Below are positions 15,958-25,413 of a DNA stretch of 64,000 nucleotides, in pieces. The notes beneath the pieces were generated by a model. The model saw only the letters and a list, made by a program, of their open reading frames with translations, was not told the origin of the DNA and searched no databases. Positions within the stretch are counted from its first letter, which is position 1. Every line of letters starts with the position of its first letter. A program made the position numbers and the translations under genes. The DNA is from an uncultured Clostridium sp. Its GTDB lineage: Bacteria > Bacillota > Clostridia > Lachnospirales > Lachnospiraceae. The DNA is taken from contig UPYT01000006.1 of the NCBI GenBank assembly GCA_900538475.1, forward strand, positions 1 through 64,000, in the 5' to 3' direction.

Positions 15958-17796
15958 ATGTGCGGAATTGTCGGATTTATTGGAAGTCATCAGGCAGCGC
16001 CGATTCTTTTAGACGGGCTGTCAAAGCTGGAGTACCGAGGATATGACTCGGCGGGACTGGCTGTCCGGGACGGTGATGCCCCGGTTCAGATTGTGAAGGC
16101 AAAGGGACGGTTGAAGGCGCTTGCGGAGAAGACAAACAACGGAGAAACCTTAAAGGGAACCTGCGGCATTGGTCACACTAGATGGGCTACTCACGGAGAA
16201 CCATCAGAAACGAATGCGCATCCTCATTGCTCGGATGATGGAAATGTTGTGGGCGTTCATAATGGCATTATTGAGAATTATCAGGAATTGAAGGATAAGC
16301 TGGTGAGAAAGGGTTATACCTTTTATTCTTCTACAGACACAGAGGCGGCAATTAAGCTGATTGATTATTATTACAAAAAATATGAAGGAACTCCGGTAGA
16401 TGCTATCAATCATGCCATGGTGCGTATCCGTGGTTCCTATGCCCTGGCAGTGATGTTCCGTGATTATCCCGGGGAGATTTATGTGGCAAGAAAGGACAGC
16501 CCCATGATTTTGGGAGTGACTGACGGCGAATGCTATGTGGCTTCTGATGTTCCTGCTATTTTGAAATATACCCGTCAGGTATATTATATTGGAAATATGG
16601 AGATGGCCCGTCTGGCAGATGGAGCAGTTACGTTTTACAACCTGGATGGGGATGAGATTTCCAGGGAACTGACTGAGATTGAGTGGGATGCTGAGGCGGC
16701 AGAGAAGGGCGGCTTTGAGCATTTTATGATGAAGGAAATCCACGAGCAGCCCAAGGCTGTGGCGGATACCCTTTCTTCTGTGATCCGGGACGGCAGACTG
16801 GATTTGTCTGGCGTAGGGGTGACAGGGGAGGAGATTCAGGGCATTTCCCAGATTCATATTGTGGCCTGCGGATCTGCTTATCATGTGGGGGCTGTAGCTC
16901 AGTATGTGATGGAGGATCTGGCAGAGATTCCGGTTCGGATTGATGTGGCTTCGGAGTTTCGTTACAGAAAGCCTCTGTTAGATCCCAAAAGCCTGGTGAT
17001 TGTGATCAGCCAGTCCGGAGAGACGGCAGACAGTCTGGCAGCCCTTCGGGAGGCAAAGCAGTGCGGAGTGAAGACATTGGCTATTGTCAATGTGGTTGGT
17101 TCTTCTATTGCCAGAGAGGCAGACAATGTCTTTTATACTATGGCAGGTCCTGAGATTGCAGTGGCAACAACGAAGGCCTACAGCACTCAGCTGATTGCAG
17201 TGTACTGTCTGGCGCTGCAGTTTGCGCTGGTAAGAGGAAAGATGGATGAGAAGCGGTATTCCACTCTGTTGGAGGAGCTTCAGACCATTCCGGAAAAGAT
17301 TGGGAAGATTCTGGAGGATAAGGAGCGAATCCAGTGGTTTGCTGCAAAGAATTCCATGGCAAAGGATGTGTTCTTTATTGGAAGAGGCGTTGACTATGCC
17401 GTTTCTCTGGAGGGAAGCCTGAAGCTGAAGGAGATTTCCTATATTCACTCAGAGGCTTATGCAGCCGGTGAACTGAAGCACGGAACGATTAGTCTGATTG
17501 AAAACGGCACTCTGGTGATTGGCGTTTTGACTCAGGAGCAGCTGTATGAAAAGACGCTTTCCAATATGGCGGAATGCAGAAGCCGCGGCGCTTATCTGAT
17601 GGGGCTGACTTCTTATGGAAGGTATGATATTGAGGATGCTGTGAATTTTGCAGTCTATGTACCGAGAATAGATGAGCATTTTGCAGCCAGTCTTGCGGTG
17701 ATTCCTCTGCAGCTTCTGGGGTATTATGTGAGCGTAGCCAGAGGACTGGATGTGGATAAGCCGAGAAATCTGGCCAAGTCGGTGACTGTAGAATAA
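15958..17796 (+). CDS. glmS: Glutamine--fructose-6-phosphate aminotransferase (isomerising)
   Basis: This 612-residue cytoplasmic enzyme makes glucosamine-6-P from fructose-6-P and glutamine, the first step to UDP-GlcNAc for peptidoglycan and surface glycans. Cys2 (MCGIVGFIGS) is the glutaminase nucleophile; GHTRWATHGEPSETNAHPH and HNGIIENYQELK complete the glutaminase domain. Two SIS domains follow (ACGSAYHVG; SQSGETADSLAALREAK; then EISYIHSEAYAAGELKHG). The C-terminus ends KPRNLAKSVTVE, the usual end of the family. Full length. The ribosome site AAGGAG is clear. It appears to be a single-gene unit between the Rpn-like gene and a terminator at 17858. Confidence 0.97.
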   Translation: MCGIVGFIGSHQAAPILLDGLSKLEYRGYDSAGLAVRDGDAPVQIVKAKGRLKALAEKTNNGETLKGTCGIGHTRWATHGEPSETNAHPHCSDDGNVVGVHNGIIENYQELKDKLVRKGYTFYSSTDTEAAIKLIDYYYKKYEGTPVDAINHAMVRIRGSYALAVMFRDYPGEIYVARKDSPMILGVTDGECYVASDVPAILKYTRQVYYIGNMEMARLADGAVTFYNLDGDEISRELTEIEWDAEAAEKGGFEHFMMKEIHEQPKAVADTLSSVIRDGRLDLSGVGVTGEEIQGISQIHIVACGSAYHVGAVAQYVMEDLAEIPVRIDVASEFRYRKPLLDPKSLVIVISQSGETADSLAALREAKQCGVKTLAIVNVVGSSIAREADNVFYTMAGPEIAVATTKAYSTQLIAVYCLALQFALVRGKMDEKRYSTLLEELQTIPEKIGKILEDKERIQWFAAKNSMAKDVFFIGRGVDYAVSLEGSLKLKEISYIHSEAYAAGELKHGTISLIENGTLVIGVLTQEQLYEKTLSNMAECRSRGAYLMGLTSYGRYDIEDAVNFAVYVPRIDEHFAASLAVIPLQLLGYYVSVARGLDVDKPRNLAKSVTVE

Positions 17797-17857
17797 TGAA
17801 TGATTCTGTACAGGAAGCAAAGGGAATAGAAGAGACAGCAGAATAGAGTTGATTAAG

Positions 17858-17937
17858 AAAACCCCGGAAGAAGTGTGGACACAGACTGCAGATGGACGCA
17901 GAGTATGTGAAACTGCATAGGCTTTTTCGGGGTTTTT
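17858..17937 (+). terminator. Terminator-like long hairpin after glmS
   Basis: AAAACCCCGGAA at 17858-17869 pairs with TTCGGGGTTTT at 17926-17936, leaving a loop of about 55 bases that can itself fold weakly (GACTGCAG and CTGCAT elements). A T-run follows the right arm. The long loop is unusual for a plain terminator. Confidence 0.6.
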
Positions 17938-17967
17938 ACATTTATTTGATCAGGAGGAAAGCAAGTT

Positions 17968-18351
17968 ATGAAACTGAATACCATTCATCATATTGCAATT
18001 ATTGTTTCGGATTATGAGAAATCCAGGGATTTTTATGTGAATAAGCTTGGATTTTCTGTGATTCGGGAAAATTACCGTCCAGCCAGAGATGACTGGAAGC
18101 TGGATCTTAGAATCAATGAAACAACGGAACTGGAGATCTTTGGGGTAAAGAACCCGCCGAAGCGTGTGACTGGACCGGAGGCGGCAGGGCTTCGCCACCT
18201 GGCTTTTTATGCAGAGGATCTGGACGGAATGATTGCAGAGCTGACAGAAATGGGAATTGAGGTGGAACCGGTCCGTGTGGATGAATTTACCGGAAAGCGG
18301 ATGACCTTTTTTGCAGATCCGGATGGACTTCCGCTGGAGCTTCATGAGTAG
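17968..18351 (+). CDS. VOC-family (glyoxalase/dioxygenase superfamily) protein, YaeR-like
   Basis: The 127-residue protein has the two beta-alpha-beta-beta-beta modules of the vicinal oxygen chelate fold. It starts with the family pattern NTIHHIAIIVSDYEKSRDFY (His near position 8 is a likely metal ligand), then ELEIFG, GLRHLAFYAEDLD (second His) and FADPDGLPLELHE (Glu ligand). This arrangement resembles YaeR/SMU1112-like proteins, whose substrate is not established. AGGAGG precedes the ATG. It follows the glmS terminator and precedes the GntR regulator, so it is probably a separate unit. Confidence 0.8.
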   Translation: MKLNTIHHIAIIVSDYEKSRDFYVNKLGFSVIRENYRPARDDWKLDLRINETTELEIFGVKNPPKRVTGPEAAGLRHLAFYAEDLDGMIAELTEMGIEVEPVRVDEFTGKRMTFFADPDGLPLELHE

Positions 18352-18475
18352 GCCGGAAGGAACAGAGGCCCTTGAGTGTCTGGAATTTACTTACCGGATT
18401 CATGGCGGTGAAATGTTTGTAGACAGGAGGACAAAATCCACCTGCTGAATTCAGAAAAATGTAAGATTTTTCCAG

Positions 18476-18526
18476 TTGTGCTGCTGGGATTTTTATGATA
18501 TAAGTGTATTAATAGTCCTAGTACAC
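18476..18526 (+). promoter_or_regulatory. Promoter and YtrA-type operator for the ABC-export operon
   Basis: TTGTGC (18476-18481), a 17-bp spacer and TATAAG (18499-18504) form a sigma-A promoter. Overlapping the -10 and the start site is the palindrome GTGTA-TTA-N7-TA-G-TACAC (18504-18526), the arrangement known for YtrA-subfamily GntR repressors. The first gene of the operon encodes such a regulator, so autorepression is likely. Confidence 0.65.
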
Positions 18527-18560
18527 ACAGGGTACGTAGGGGAAAGGAGACAGACGATCG

Positions 18561-18956
18561 ATGATTCTGCTGGATTATAAAGACAGCCGCCCTATATATG
18601 AGCAGGTAGTGGAAAAGCTGCAGGAGCTGATGCTTCTGGGGGTTCTGGAAGAGGATGACCAGATGCCCTCTGTGCGGAGTCTGGCTATGGAGCTTTCTAT
18701 CAATCCCAATACGATACAGCGTGCCTACGGAGAGCTGGAACGTCAGGGATACATTTATATGGTAAAGGGACGGGGAAGCTTTATGGGAAGCATCAGGCGT
18801 CTCAAAGAGGCCAGAAGACAAAAGCTGGCAGGAAGCATGAGAGAGCTGGCCAGGGAGGCCGTAAGTCTTGATATGGACTGTGAGACATTTGTAAACCTGG
18901 CCAGAGAGGAGTATGGCCGGACGGCGGAAGAGAGCAGGGAGGAGCAGTCGGTATGA
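18561..18956 (+). CDS. GntR-family regulator, YtrA subfamily
   Basis: The 131-residue protein has a GntR winged helix at residues 8-75: RPIYEQVVEKLQELMLLGVL, MPSVRSLAMELSINPNTIQRAYGELERQG and a GRGSF wing. The C-terminal tail of about 55 residues is too short for a ligand domain, which defines the YtrA group. These repressors usually control the ABC genes in their own operon and respond to cell-envelope antibiotics or peptides. It overlaps the next gene by 4 bp. The palindrome at 18504-18526 is its likely operator. Confidence 0.88.
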   Translation: MILLDYKDSRPIYEQVVEKLQELMLLGVLEEDDQMPSVRSLAMELSINPNTIQRAYGELERQGYIYMVKGRGSFMGSIRRLKEARRQKLAGSMRELAREAVSLDMDCETFVNLAREEYGRTAEESREEQSV

Positions 18957-19852
18957 TAGAGGCAGTAAATTTGACAAAGAGGTTTGACAGCATTCTTGCT
19001 GTGGATCATATCAGCGCAACGATCCGCACAGGAAGTGTGTTTGGCCTGATTGGAACGAATGGAGCGGGAAAGAGTACCTTTTTGAGGATGGCGGCAGGTG
19101 TTCTCAAGCCGGATGAGGGAACGGTTACGGTAGACGGAATGGCGGTTTTTGAAAATGAGGAGGCAAAAAGGAAATTTTTCTATATTTCTGATGAGCAGTA
19201 TTTTTTCAGCAATGCCACTCCTGTAGAGATGATGGAATATTACCGGATTGTTTATCCTGGATATGATGAAAGCCGGTTCCATAGTCTGATGAAGAATTTT
19301 GGATTGGATGAGAAGCGCAAGATCAATACATTTTCCAAGGGTATGAAAAAGCAGCTTTCTGTTATTTGCGGAATCTGTTCTGGTACAGAGTACCTGTTCT
19401 GTGACGAGACCTTTGACGGACTGGATCCGGTGATGCGTCAGGCTGTAAAGAGTATTTTTGCCAGCGATATGGCCCAGCGGCAGCTGACTCCGATTATTGC
19501 TTCTCACAATTTAAGAGAGCTGGAGGATATCTGCGATCATGTGGGACTTCTGCATAAGGGCGGGATTCTTCTAAGCCGGGATCTGGATGAGATGAAAATG
19601 AAGATTCACAAGGTTCAGTGTGTATTGAAGCCCGGAGTGGAGCCGGAGAGTCTGGAGGGCCTGGAAATCCTGAAAATCGAGAGGAGAGGAAAACTGATGA
19701 CTCTGACGGTTCGCGGGGATCTGAGCCGGGTAGAGTTTGTAATGCAGAAAGCGGATCCGGTCTTTTACGAGACGATTCCTCTTTCTCTGGAGGAAATCTT
19801 TATCAGTGAAACGGAGGTAGTCGGCTATGACATCAAAAAACTTATTTTTTAA
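18953..19852 (+). CDS. ABC transporter ATP-binding protein (YtrB-like)
   Basis: The 299-residue ATPase has Walker A GTNGAGKST (34-42), a degenerate signature FSKGMKKQ (127-134) in place of LSGGQ, and Walker B YLFCDETFDGLD (147-158), with DET in place of the usual DEP. The degenerate signature is common in YtrB/EcsA-type exporters. A 70-residue C-terminal domain follows. It is translationally coupled to the GntR gene and overlaps the permease gene by 26 bp. It powers the membrane protein encoded next, probably for export of, or resistance to, a peptide or envelope-active compound. Confidence 0.87.
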   Translation: MIEAVNLTKRFDSILAVDHISATIRTGSVFGLIGTNGAGKSTFLRMAAGVLKPDEGTVTVDGMAVFENEEAKRKFFYISDEQYFFSNATPVEMMEYYRIVYPGYDESRFHSLMKNFGLDEKRKINTFSKGMKKQLSVICGICSGTEYLFCDETFDGLDPVMRQAVKSIFASDMAQRQLTPIIASHNLRELEDICDHVGLLHKGGILLSRDLDEMKMKIHKVQCVLKPGVEPESLEGLEILKIERRGKLMTLTVRGDLSRVEFVMQKADPVFYETIPLSLEEIFISETEVVGYDIKKLIF

Positions 19853-21968
19853 GCTGATGAGAAAGGATTTGGGGCAGAGACTCTGGGCCGTGGCGCTGAT
19901 AGGAATGGGCTGCTTTTTTGCCTACCCTGTGACGGCGGCGGTGAGTGCAGGAGAGATCGAGCGTTATGAGGATCTGAAGCTGGGGCTGATCCGTTACAGT
20001 GATCAGATTATGGAATGGCTGTCCTTTGAAAATGGCATGACAGCATTTGTGATGATGGCAGCTGCTCTGGTATGCGGAATCAGCGGCTTTGCGTGGCTGA
20101 ATGCAAAAAGCAAGGTAGATTTTTATCATAGTATTCCTGTACGCAGAGAGGTGCTTTTTGCCGTTGATTTTGTCAATGGAATTCTGATTATGGCAGTTCC
20201 TTATGTGATTTCTATGATTGCGGCTGCCTGTATTGCAGTGGGCTACGGAGTGGACGGCACGAAGCTGTGGCCGGTGGTTTTTGCGGCCTGCGGACTGCAC
20301 CTGACTTACTTTATTTTGATGTATACCATGGTGGTTGTGGCAGTGATGCTGACTGGCAACATGGTTGTGGCCTTTCTGGGCTGCGTGGTATTTTCTTCTG
20401 CAGTTCCTCTGGCAGTCAGTTTGATTCAGGGATATTTTATGGTGTTTTTCCGCACTGGAATGTGGGAGAGCTGGCAGAATTTTATGGAAACGGGAATCCG
20501 TTTTTCTCCGGTCTGCGAGTACATCAGCAGCTATGATGCCTATATAAACGGAGAAAGCATGGCTTCTTATGTGATGATTGCTCTTGCAGCATCGCTTCTC
20601 TTTACCGTGGTGGGCTGCTTTCTGTATAAGAAGCGTCCCTCGGAGGCGGCAGGAAAGGCTATGGCGTTTCCTGTAACCATGCCGGTGATACGGATTATTC
20701 TGGTGCTTTTGTCAGCTTTTGGTCTGGGCGTCTTTTTCTGGGGACTGCGTTCCTCTACCGGCTGGGCTGTGTTTGGACTTATCTGCGGCGCTGTGATTTG
20801 TCACTGCACCATTGAAATCATTTATCATTTTGATTTTAAAAAGCTGTTTGCCCATCCGGTTCAGCTGGTGGGCTGTATCCTGGTATCAGTGGCAGTGCTG
20901 TTTGCCTTCCGCTATGACTGGTTTGGCTATGATACCTATATTCCGGATGCAGGGAAAGTGAAATGTGCAGCTGTTTCCGTAGATCGGCTGGATTCCTGGG
21001 TTTCCCGGGGATATGTGCTGAAAAAGGAGGACGGCTCCTACCAGTGGAAATATCTGGAGGATGACTGGCTTCTGGATATGATGGAATCAGAGGATGTGGA
21101 AACGATCTGTAATATTGCGGCAGCCGGAGTGGAGCAGCTTGGGGAGAGAACGCAGGATACCTCTGTACGTGAGGAGGAGGGCACTTTCAGCCGGGTAAAA
21201 ATCTGTTACACTATGAACAGTGGACGGAAGGTATACAGAAGCTATTACATGGATATGGACAAAAATCTGCCTCTGTTTGAAAAGCTGTATGCCAGCGAGG
21301 CATACCAGAAGGCCAGTTTTCCTCTAATGAAAAAGACGGCAGACGAGGTGGCGGATATCCGTTGGCGCTGCGGCGGCGAATCATCGGAGGTGCGGCTTGA
21401 CACCCTGGGAAAAGCAGAAAAAAAGGAGCTTCTGGAAACCTATCAGAAGGAATTTTCTGAAATGACCATTGAGCAGATGAAATATGAGCTTCCTGCAGGT
21501 CTGATTCGGTTTACCTCAGAGCAGGATGTAGCTGCTCTGGATTGGGAGCATTTTCAGAAAGTAAGGGATTCGGAGGATTACTATTCCTATCATTCCTATA
21601 ATTTTGCAGAAAAGGATTATTATCCGGTCTATCTTTCCTTCAAAGAAACCTGTGCGCTTCTGAGAAAGTACGGAATTATGCCAGGAGAGTATTACGACAG
21701 CCTGGATCTCTATGCAGTGACCGTAAGCAGGTGGAATGACAAGAAACAGGTTCAGGAGCAGGCAGTATTTGATAAGCCGGAGGAGATTGAAAGGCTGAAG
21801 AAGGTGATATCAGTGCCGGGGGTACAGTATTATAACAGTATGTATCTCCAGTCGGATCTGGATGTTGTTTTCTATAACAGGAACGGTGAGCAGTATAGTC
21901 ATTATGCAGTATTTCCAAAGGATCAGATTCCGGACTTTGTACTGGAGAGGATGCAGCCGCTTCCCTGA
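19827..21968 (+). CDS. Large ABC-2-type permease with C-terminal soluble region
   Basis: This 713-residue protein has about ten membrane helices in residues 1-370, including AKSKVDFYHSIPVRREVLF, a motif of ABC-2 permeases that lie beside YtrB-like ATPases. Residues about 380-713 are soluble, acidic and rich in aromatic residues, with one C-terminal domain that I cannot assign beyond similarity to conserved regions of this permease group. It starts inside the ATPase gene. The outward C-terminal part may sense or bind the substrate. It is full length by its start and the smooth end at a PLP tail. Confidence 0.78.
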   Translation: MTSKNLFFKLMRKDLGQRLWAVALIGMGCFFAYPVTAAVSAGEIERYEDLKLGLIRYSDQIMEWLSFENGMTAFVMMAAALVCGISGFAWLNAKSKVDFYHSIPVRREVLFAVDFVNGILIMAVPYVISMIAAACIAVGYGVDGTKLWPVVFAACGLHLTYFILMYTMVVVAVMLTGNMVVAFLGCVVFSSAVPLAVSLIQGYFMVFFRTGMWESWQNFMETGIRFSPVCEYISSYDAYINGESMASYVMIALAASLLFTVVGCFLYKKRPSEAAGKAMAFPVTMPVIRIILVLLSAFGLGVFFWGLRSSTGWAVFGLICGAVICHCTIEIIYHFDFKKLFAHPVQLVGCILVSVAVLFAFRYDWFGYDTYIPDAGKVKCAAVSVDRLDSWVSRGYVLKKEDGSYQWKYLEDDWLLDMMESEDVETICNIAAAGVEQLGERTQDTSVREEEGTFSRVKICYTMNSGRKVYRSYYMDMDKNLPLFEKLYASEAYQKASFPLMKKTADEVADIRWRCGGESSEVRLDTLGKAEKKELLETYQKEFSEMTIEQMKYELPAGLIRFTSEQDVAALDWEHFQKVRDSEDYYSYHSYNFAEKDYYPVYLSFKETCALLRKYGIMPGEYYDSLDLYAVTVSRWNDKKQVQEQAVFDKPEEIERLKKVISVPGVQYYNSMYLQSDLDVVFYNRNGEQYSHYAVFPKDQIPDFVLERMQPLP

Positions 21969-22004
21969 GAAAATCAGGTACAGCAACAGGATAAAAGACA
22001 TTTT

Positions 22005-22033
22005 TTGACGCATAGAAGGTAATTCTGTATTGC
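22005..22033 (+). promoter_or_regulatory. Candidate internal promoter before the MacA-like gene
   Basis: TTGACG (22005-22010), a 17-bp spacer and TATTGC (22028-22033) lie in the 113-bp gap between the permease and adaptor genes. It could give the MacA/MacB-like half its own transcription. The -10 is weak. Confidence 0.4.
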
Positions 22034-22081
22034 GGAAAGAATTTGGCAGTACAGGAAAACATAGAAGAGGGAAAGGGTTCT

Positions 22082-23413
22082 ATGACAGATCAGGAATATG
22101 AGAAGGAGCTGGCGGAGCTGATGAATTCTGCTCCGTCTGATGAGAAAAAGCATAAGAAAGGAAGAATTCGCAGAGCATTTAAGGCTATTGGTTCCTGGAG
22201 CAGGAGGCGTAAACTGATAACCGGGGCGGCGGCAGTAGCCGTCGCTTTGCTTGTATGTTTCAAAATATCCGGCTCTGGAGGACAGACGGGAGTCCCGGTG
22301 ATGACACAGGCTCTTACACGGGGAACTGTAGAGGAGATTTTATCGGTCAGCGGGCCTGTATCCGGAACGGACAGTGCAGAGGTGGTGTCCAGCCTTCATG
22401 CAGAGATTCTGGAAATTCTGGTGAAGGAAGGCGACCGGGTGAAGGCTGGTCAGGTGTTGGCCAGACTGGATCCCGATGATGTTCAAAAGGAGGTGGAAAT
22501 CGCTCAAAATGCCTATGATCTGGCATCAGCCAATCTGGATGAGGCTCAGAGAGAGGCGAAAAAGGGCTATGCAGAGGCACTGCAGGAGCAGCAGGCTGCA
22601 CAAAGGGATTATGACAGAAAGGCAGTGCTGTTTGCAGGAGGAGATATTTCTCAGGCAGAGATGGAGGCAGCTGCGGATTCTTTAAACAGCGCGAAACGAA
22701 AAACAGCCTCTTTCTATATGGAAAACGGAGAGCCGGCGGCAGAGCCCTCTTTCCGCCTGCAGGTGAAAAATGCAGAATTTGAGCTGGAGCAGAAGAAGGA
22801 GCGCCTGGAGGAGACAGAGGTCACGAGCCCTATTGACGGAACTGTGGTTCGAGTGAATTCCCGGGTTGGCCGTTTTGCCGATATGGTGGATGATGACAAG
22901 CCGCTTTTTGTTATAGATAACCTGGATAATCTGGAAATGAAAATCAGTGTCAGCGAATATTCCATTGGTAAGGTGAAGCTGGGCCAGGAGGCAGAGATTA
23001 CCGCAGATATTTTAAATGGACAGACGGAACGGGGAGTAATTACGGCCATTTCTCCCACAGGAGAGGAAAAAGGCGGAGGCTCTACAGAGCGGGTAATTCC
23101 AACAACAATCCGGATTCAGAATACAGATACGGCCCTGATTGCAGGAATTACGGCCCGGGCCAGAATTGTCCTAAACCGGGCAGAGAATGTCTGGGTTGTT
23201 CCTGTATCTGCGATTATAGAGAGAGAGGACGGTACATGGCTGGCGGCTGCGGAGGCAGGAAAGGCAAGATTGATTCCTGTGGAGAAAGGCGTAGAAGGCG
23301 ATGTGTCTGCAGAGATTTCCGGTGATGGTCTTTCAGAGGGGCTGAACTATCTGGTTACTCCGGATCCGGCCTTACAGGATGGGACTGCAGTGACTGCGGT
23401 TTCCCAGGAATAA
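22082..23413 (+). CDS. HlyD/MacA-like membrane-fusion (adaptor) protein
   Basis: I start at ATG 22082, behind a GAGGGAAAGGG site, giving 443 residues; a TTG at 22043 is less likely. About 50 basic cytoplasmic residues precede a single membrane helix (LITGAAAVAVALLVCF). The outer part shows a biotinyl-lipoyl-like half (ILEILVKEGDRVKAGQVLARLDPDDV), a coiled-coil hairpin (about residues 130-220), the second lipoyl half (VTSPIDGTVVRVN) and beta-barrel domains. This is the MacA/YknX-type layout. Its partners are the ATPase and permease encoded next, forming a MacB-type exporter for a peptide or antibiotic. Confidence 0.88.
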   Translation: MTDQEYEKELAELMNSAPSDEKKHKKGRIRRAFKAIGSWSRRRKLITGAAAVAVALLVCFKISGSGGQTGVPVMTQALTRGTVEEILSVSGPVSGTDSAEVVSSLHAEILEILVKEGDRVKAGQVLARLDPDDVQKEVEIAQNAYDLASANLDEAQREAKKGYAEALQEQQAAQRDYDRKAVLFAGGDISQAEMEAAADSLNSAKRKTASFYMENGEPAAEPSFRLQVKNAEFELEQKKERLEETEVTSPIDGTVVRVNSRVGRFADMVDDDKPLFVIDNLDNLEMKISVSEYSIGKVKLGQEAEITADILNGQTERGVITAISPTGEEKGGGSTERVIPTTIRIQNTDTALIAGITARARIVLNRAENVWVVPVSAIIEREDGTWLAAAEAGKARLIPVEKGVEGDVSAEISGDGLSEGLNYLVTPDPALQDGTAVTAVSQE

Positions 23414-23425
23414 GGGGGGCTGGAA

Positions 23426-24211
23426 ATGAAGGAATACGGCGAGGAGCTGATTCGGATTGAGAATATGGCTAAGGTGTATGATACAGGAGCTTTAAAGGTT
23501 CTGGGACTGAAACGGATCAATCTGACTATTCGCCAGGGAGAGTTTGTGGCGATTATGGGACAGTCTGGTTCAGGAAAATCAACATTGATGAATATTCTGG
23601 GCTGTCTGGATCGGCCTTCTCTGGGACATTATTATCTGGACGGAGCAGATGTGGCAGGAATGACCTCGGATGAGCTTTCGTCTATTCGCAATAAAAAAAT
23701 CGGTTTTGTTTTTCAGTCCTTTAATCTGATTTCCCGGATGTCGGCGCTGAAAAATGTGGAGCTTCCCATGATCTATGCCCACCTGGGAAAGCGGCAGCGG
23801 ACAGAGCGGGCAGAGGAGCTTTTAAAGCGGGTGGGCCTGGGAAAACGAATGCATCACCAGCCCAATGAGCTCTCTGGCGGTCAGAGACAGCGGGTGGCGA
23901 TTGCCCGGGCGCTTGCCAACAACCCGCCTCTGCTTTTAGCTGATGAGCCTACGGGAAATCTGGATACGGCGGCTTCTGTAGAGATTATGGAGCTGTTCAG
24001 CCGTCTCCACAAGGAGGGAACCACGGTGGTGCTGGTTACTCATGAGGAAGAAATTGCAGCCTTTACAGAGCGGATTATCCGGTTTCGGGACGGGGAAATC
24101 ATCAGTGATGAGACGAATATACCCCATGAGCCGGAGTTTAGCCGCCATGTAGAGCGGAATACGGATTTTGAACCGGAGGAGGTTTCCGGCGGAAAGGAGT
24201 TTCCATGCTGA
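23426..24211 (+). CDS. MacB-type ABC transporter ATP-binding protein
   Basis: The 261-residue ATPase is of the MacB/LolD/FtsE type. It has Walker A GQSGSGKST (about 46-54), Q-loop FVFQSFNLISRM, signature LSGGQRQRVAIARA and Walker B LLLADEPTGNLD, followed by the H-loop in VLVTHEEE. All catalytic residues are present. It lies 12 bp after the adaptor gene and overlaps the permease gene by 7 bp, so the three genes form one unit. A short acidic C-terminal tail follows the nucleotide-binding domain. Confidence 0.92.
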   Translation: MKEYGEELIRIENMAKVYDTGALKVLGLKRINLTIRQGEFVAIMGQSGSGKSTLMNILGCLDRPSLGHYYLDGADVAGMTSDELSSIRNKKIGFVFQSFNLISRMSALKNVELPMIYAHLGKRQRTERAEELLKRVGLGKRMHHQPNELSGGQRQRVAIARALANNPPLLLADEPTGNLDTAASVEIMELFSRLHKEGTTVVLVTHEEEIAAFTERIIRFRDGEIISDETNIPHEPEFSRHVERNTDFEPEEVSGGKEFPC

Positions 24212-25413
24212 TTGAAAATATGAAAATGGCATTTTCTGCCATTCGGATAAACAAGATGCGCTCTTTTCTGACCATGCTGGGAATCATCATCGGAATCGGT
24301 TCGGTGATTTCTATTGTATCTATTGGAGATACCATGCGGAGTATGTTTGCGGATCTGTATAAGGAGGTCGGGCTGACCCAGGCTTATATATCCATTGGAT
24401 ATTGGCTGGAGGAGGTTCGTCAGAGTGATTATTTTACATTGGACGATATGGAGCGGATTCGGGACGTTTTTGGGGAGGAAATTGCCTATATGGACTGCTC
24501 CTCCGGCGTTTCTGCCAATGCCCAGAACGGGAGAACCCAGGTAAAGTTTAATTATGAGGGGATTGACTGGAATTATCAGGACGTACAGCCGGTGAATATT
24601 GTATACGGAAGGTATTTGAATGAAGCAGACGTAAAGGGCCGCAAAAAAAATGTGGTAATGGATACAGACAGCGCCATGCTTCTCTTTGGCGTGGAAAATG
24701 CTGTGGGAAAGACCTTTCGCACAACAATTTACGGAACAACGGATGAATATACGGTGGCAGGCGTATACCGGAAGGAAATCAGTCCATTTCAGGCCATGAT
24801 GATGGGAACCAGTGAGGGAGGGACGGCCTTGATTCCCTACACGCTTCTGGCCTGGCCCAATGACTATTTTTATTCCATTCGTGTGTTTGCAAAGGATGAT
24901 GTAAATCTGGATGTGTTTTTCGGACAGCTGAAGTCTTATATTGGACGGCTGAAGGGAAGAAATCCGGAGGATTATTATATGCAGACGGCGGTGGAGGAAA
25001 TGGGAATGATGGACAGCATGATGGGAGGTCTTTCTGCAGCTGTGGGAGGCATTGCGGCCATTTCCCTGCTGGTAGGAGGAATTGGAATTATGAATATTAT
25101 GCTGGTTTCTGTAACAGAGCGGACGAGGGAAATCGGAATCCGAAAAAGTCTGGGAGCCAGAACCCGGGATATTCTGATTCAGTTCCTTACCGAATCTGCT
25201 ATATTGTCAGCCTGCGGCGGAATTATTGGAATTCTTCTGGGCGTGGGACTTGTATCGGCAGGAGGAATGGCTCTCGGCGTAACAGCGGTGATCCGTCCGT
25301 CTGTAGTGGTGATGGCAGTGGGCTTTTCTGCCCTGGTAGGCGTATTTTTTGGAATTTATCCTGCCTCCAAGGCAGCAAAAAAGGATCCCATTGATGCTTT
25401 GCGCTATGAATAG
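24205..25413 (+). CDS. MacB/FtsX-type ABC transporter permease
   Basis: The 402-residue permease has the four-helix MacB layout. Helix 1 lies in SFLTMLGIIIGIGSVISIVSIG (about 20-40). A large extracellular domain spans about 45-270. Helices 2-4 follow, with the FtsX signature VSVTERTREIGIRKSLGAR (about 300-318). Its extracellular domain should work with the MacA-like adaptor. The 3' end overlaps the convergent tcdA gene by 10 bp. Judged by the family, it is a mechanotransmission-type exporter of peptides or lipophilic compounds. Confidence 0.92.
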   Translation: MLIENMKMAFSAIRINKMRSFLTMLGIIIGIGSVISIVSIGDTMRSMFADLYKEVGLTQAYISIGYWLEEVRQSDYFTLDDMERIRDVFGEEIAYMDCSSGVSANAQNGRTQVKFNYEGIDWNYQDVQPVNIVYGRYLNEADVKGRKKNVVMDTDSAMLLFGVENAVGKTFRTTIYGTTDEYTVAGVYRKEISPFQAMMMGTSEGGTALIPYTLLAWPNDYFYSIRVFAKDDVNLDVFFGQLKSYIGRLKGRNPEDYYMQTAVEEMGMMDSMMGGLSAAVGGIAAISLLVGGIGIMNIMLVSVTERTREIGIRKSLGARTRDILIQFLTESAILSACGGIIGILLGVGLVSAGGMALGVTAVIRPSVVVMAVGFSALVGVFFGIYPASKAAKKDPIDALRYE

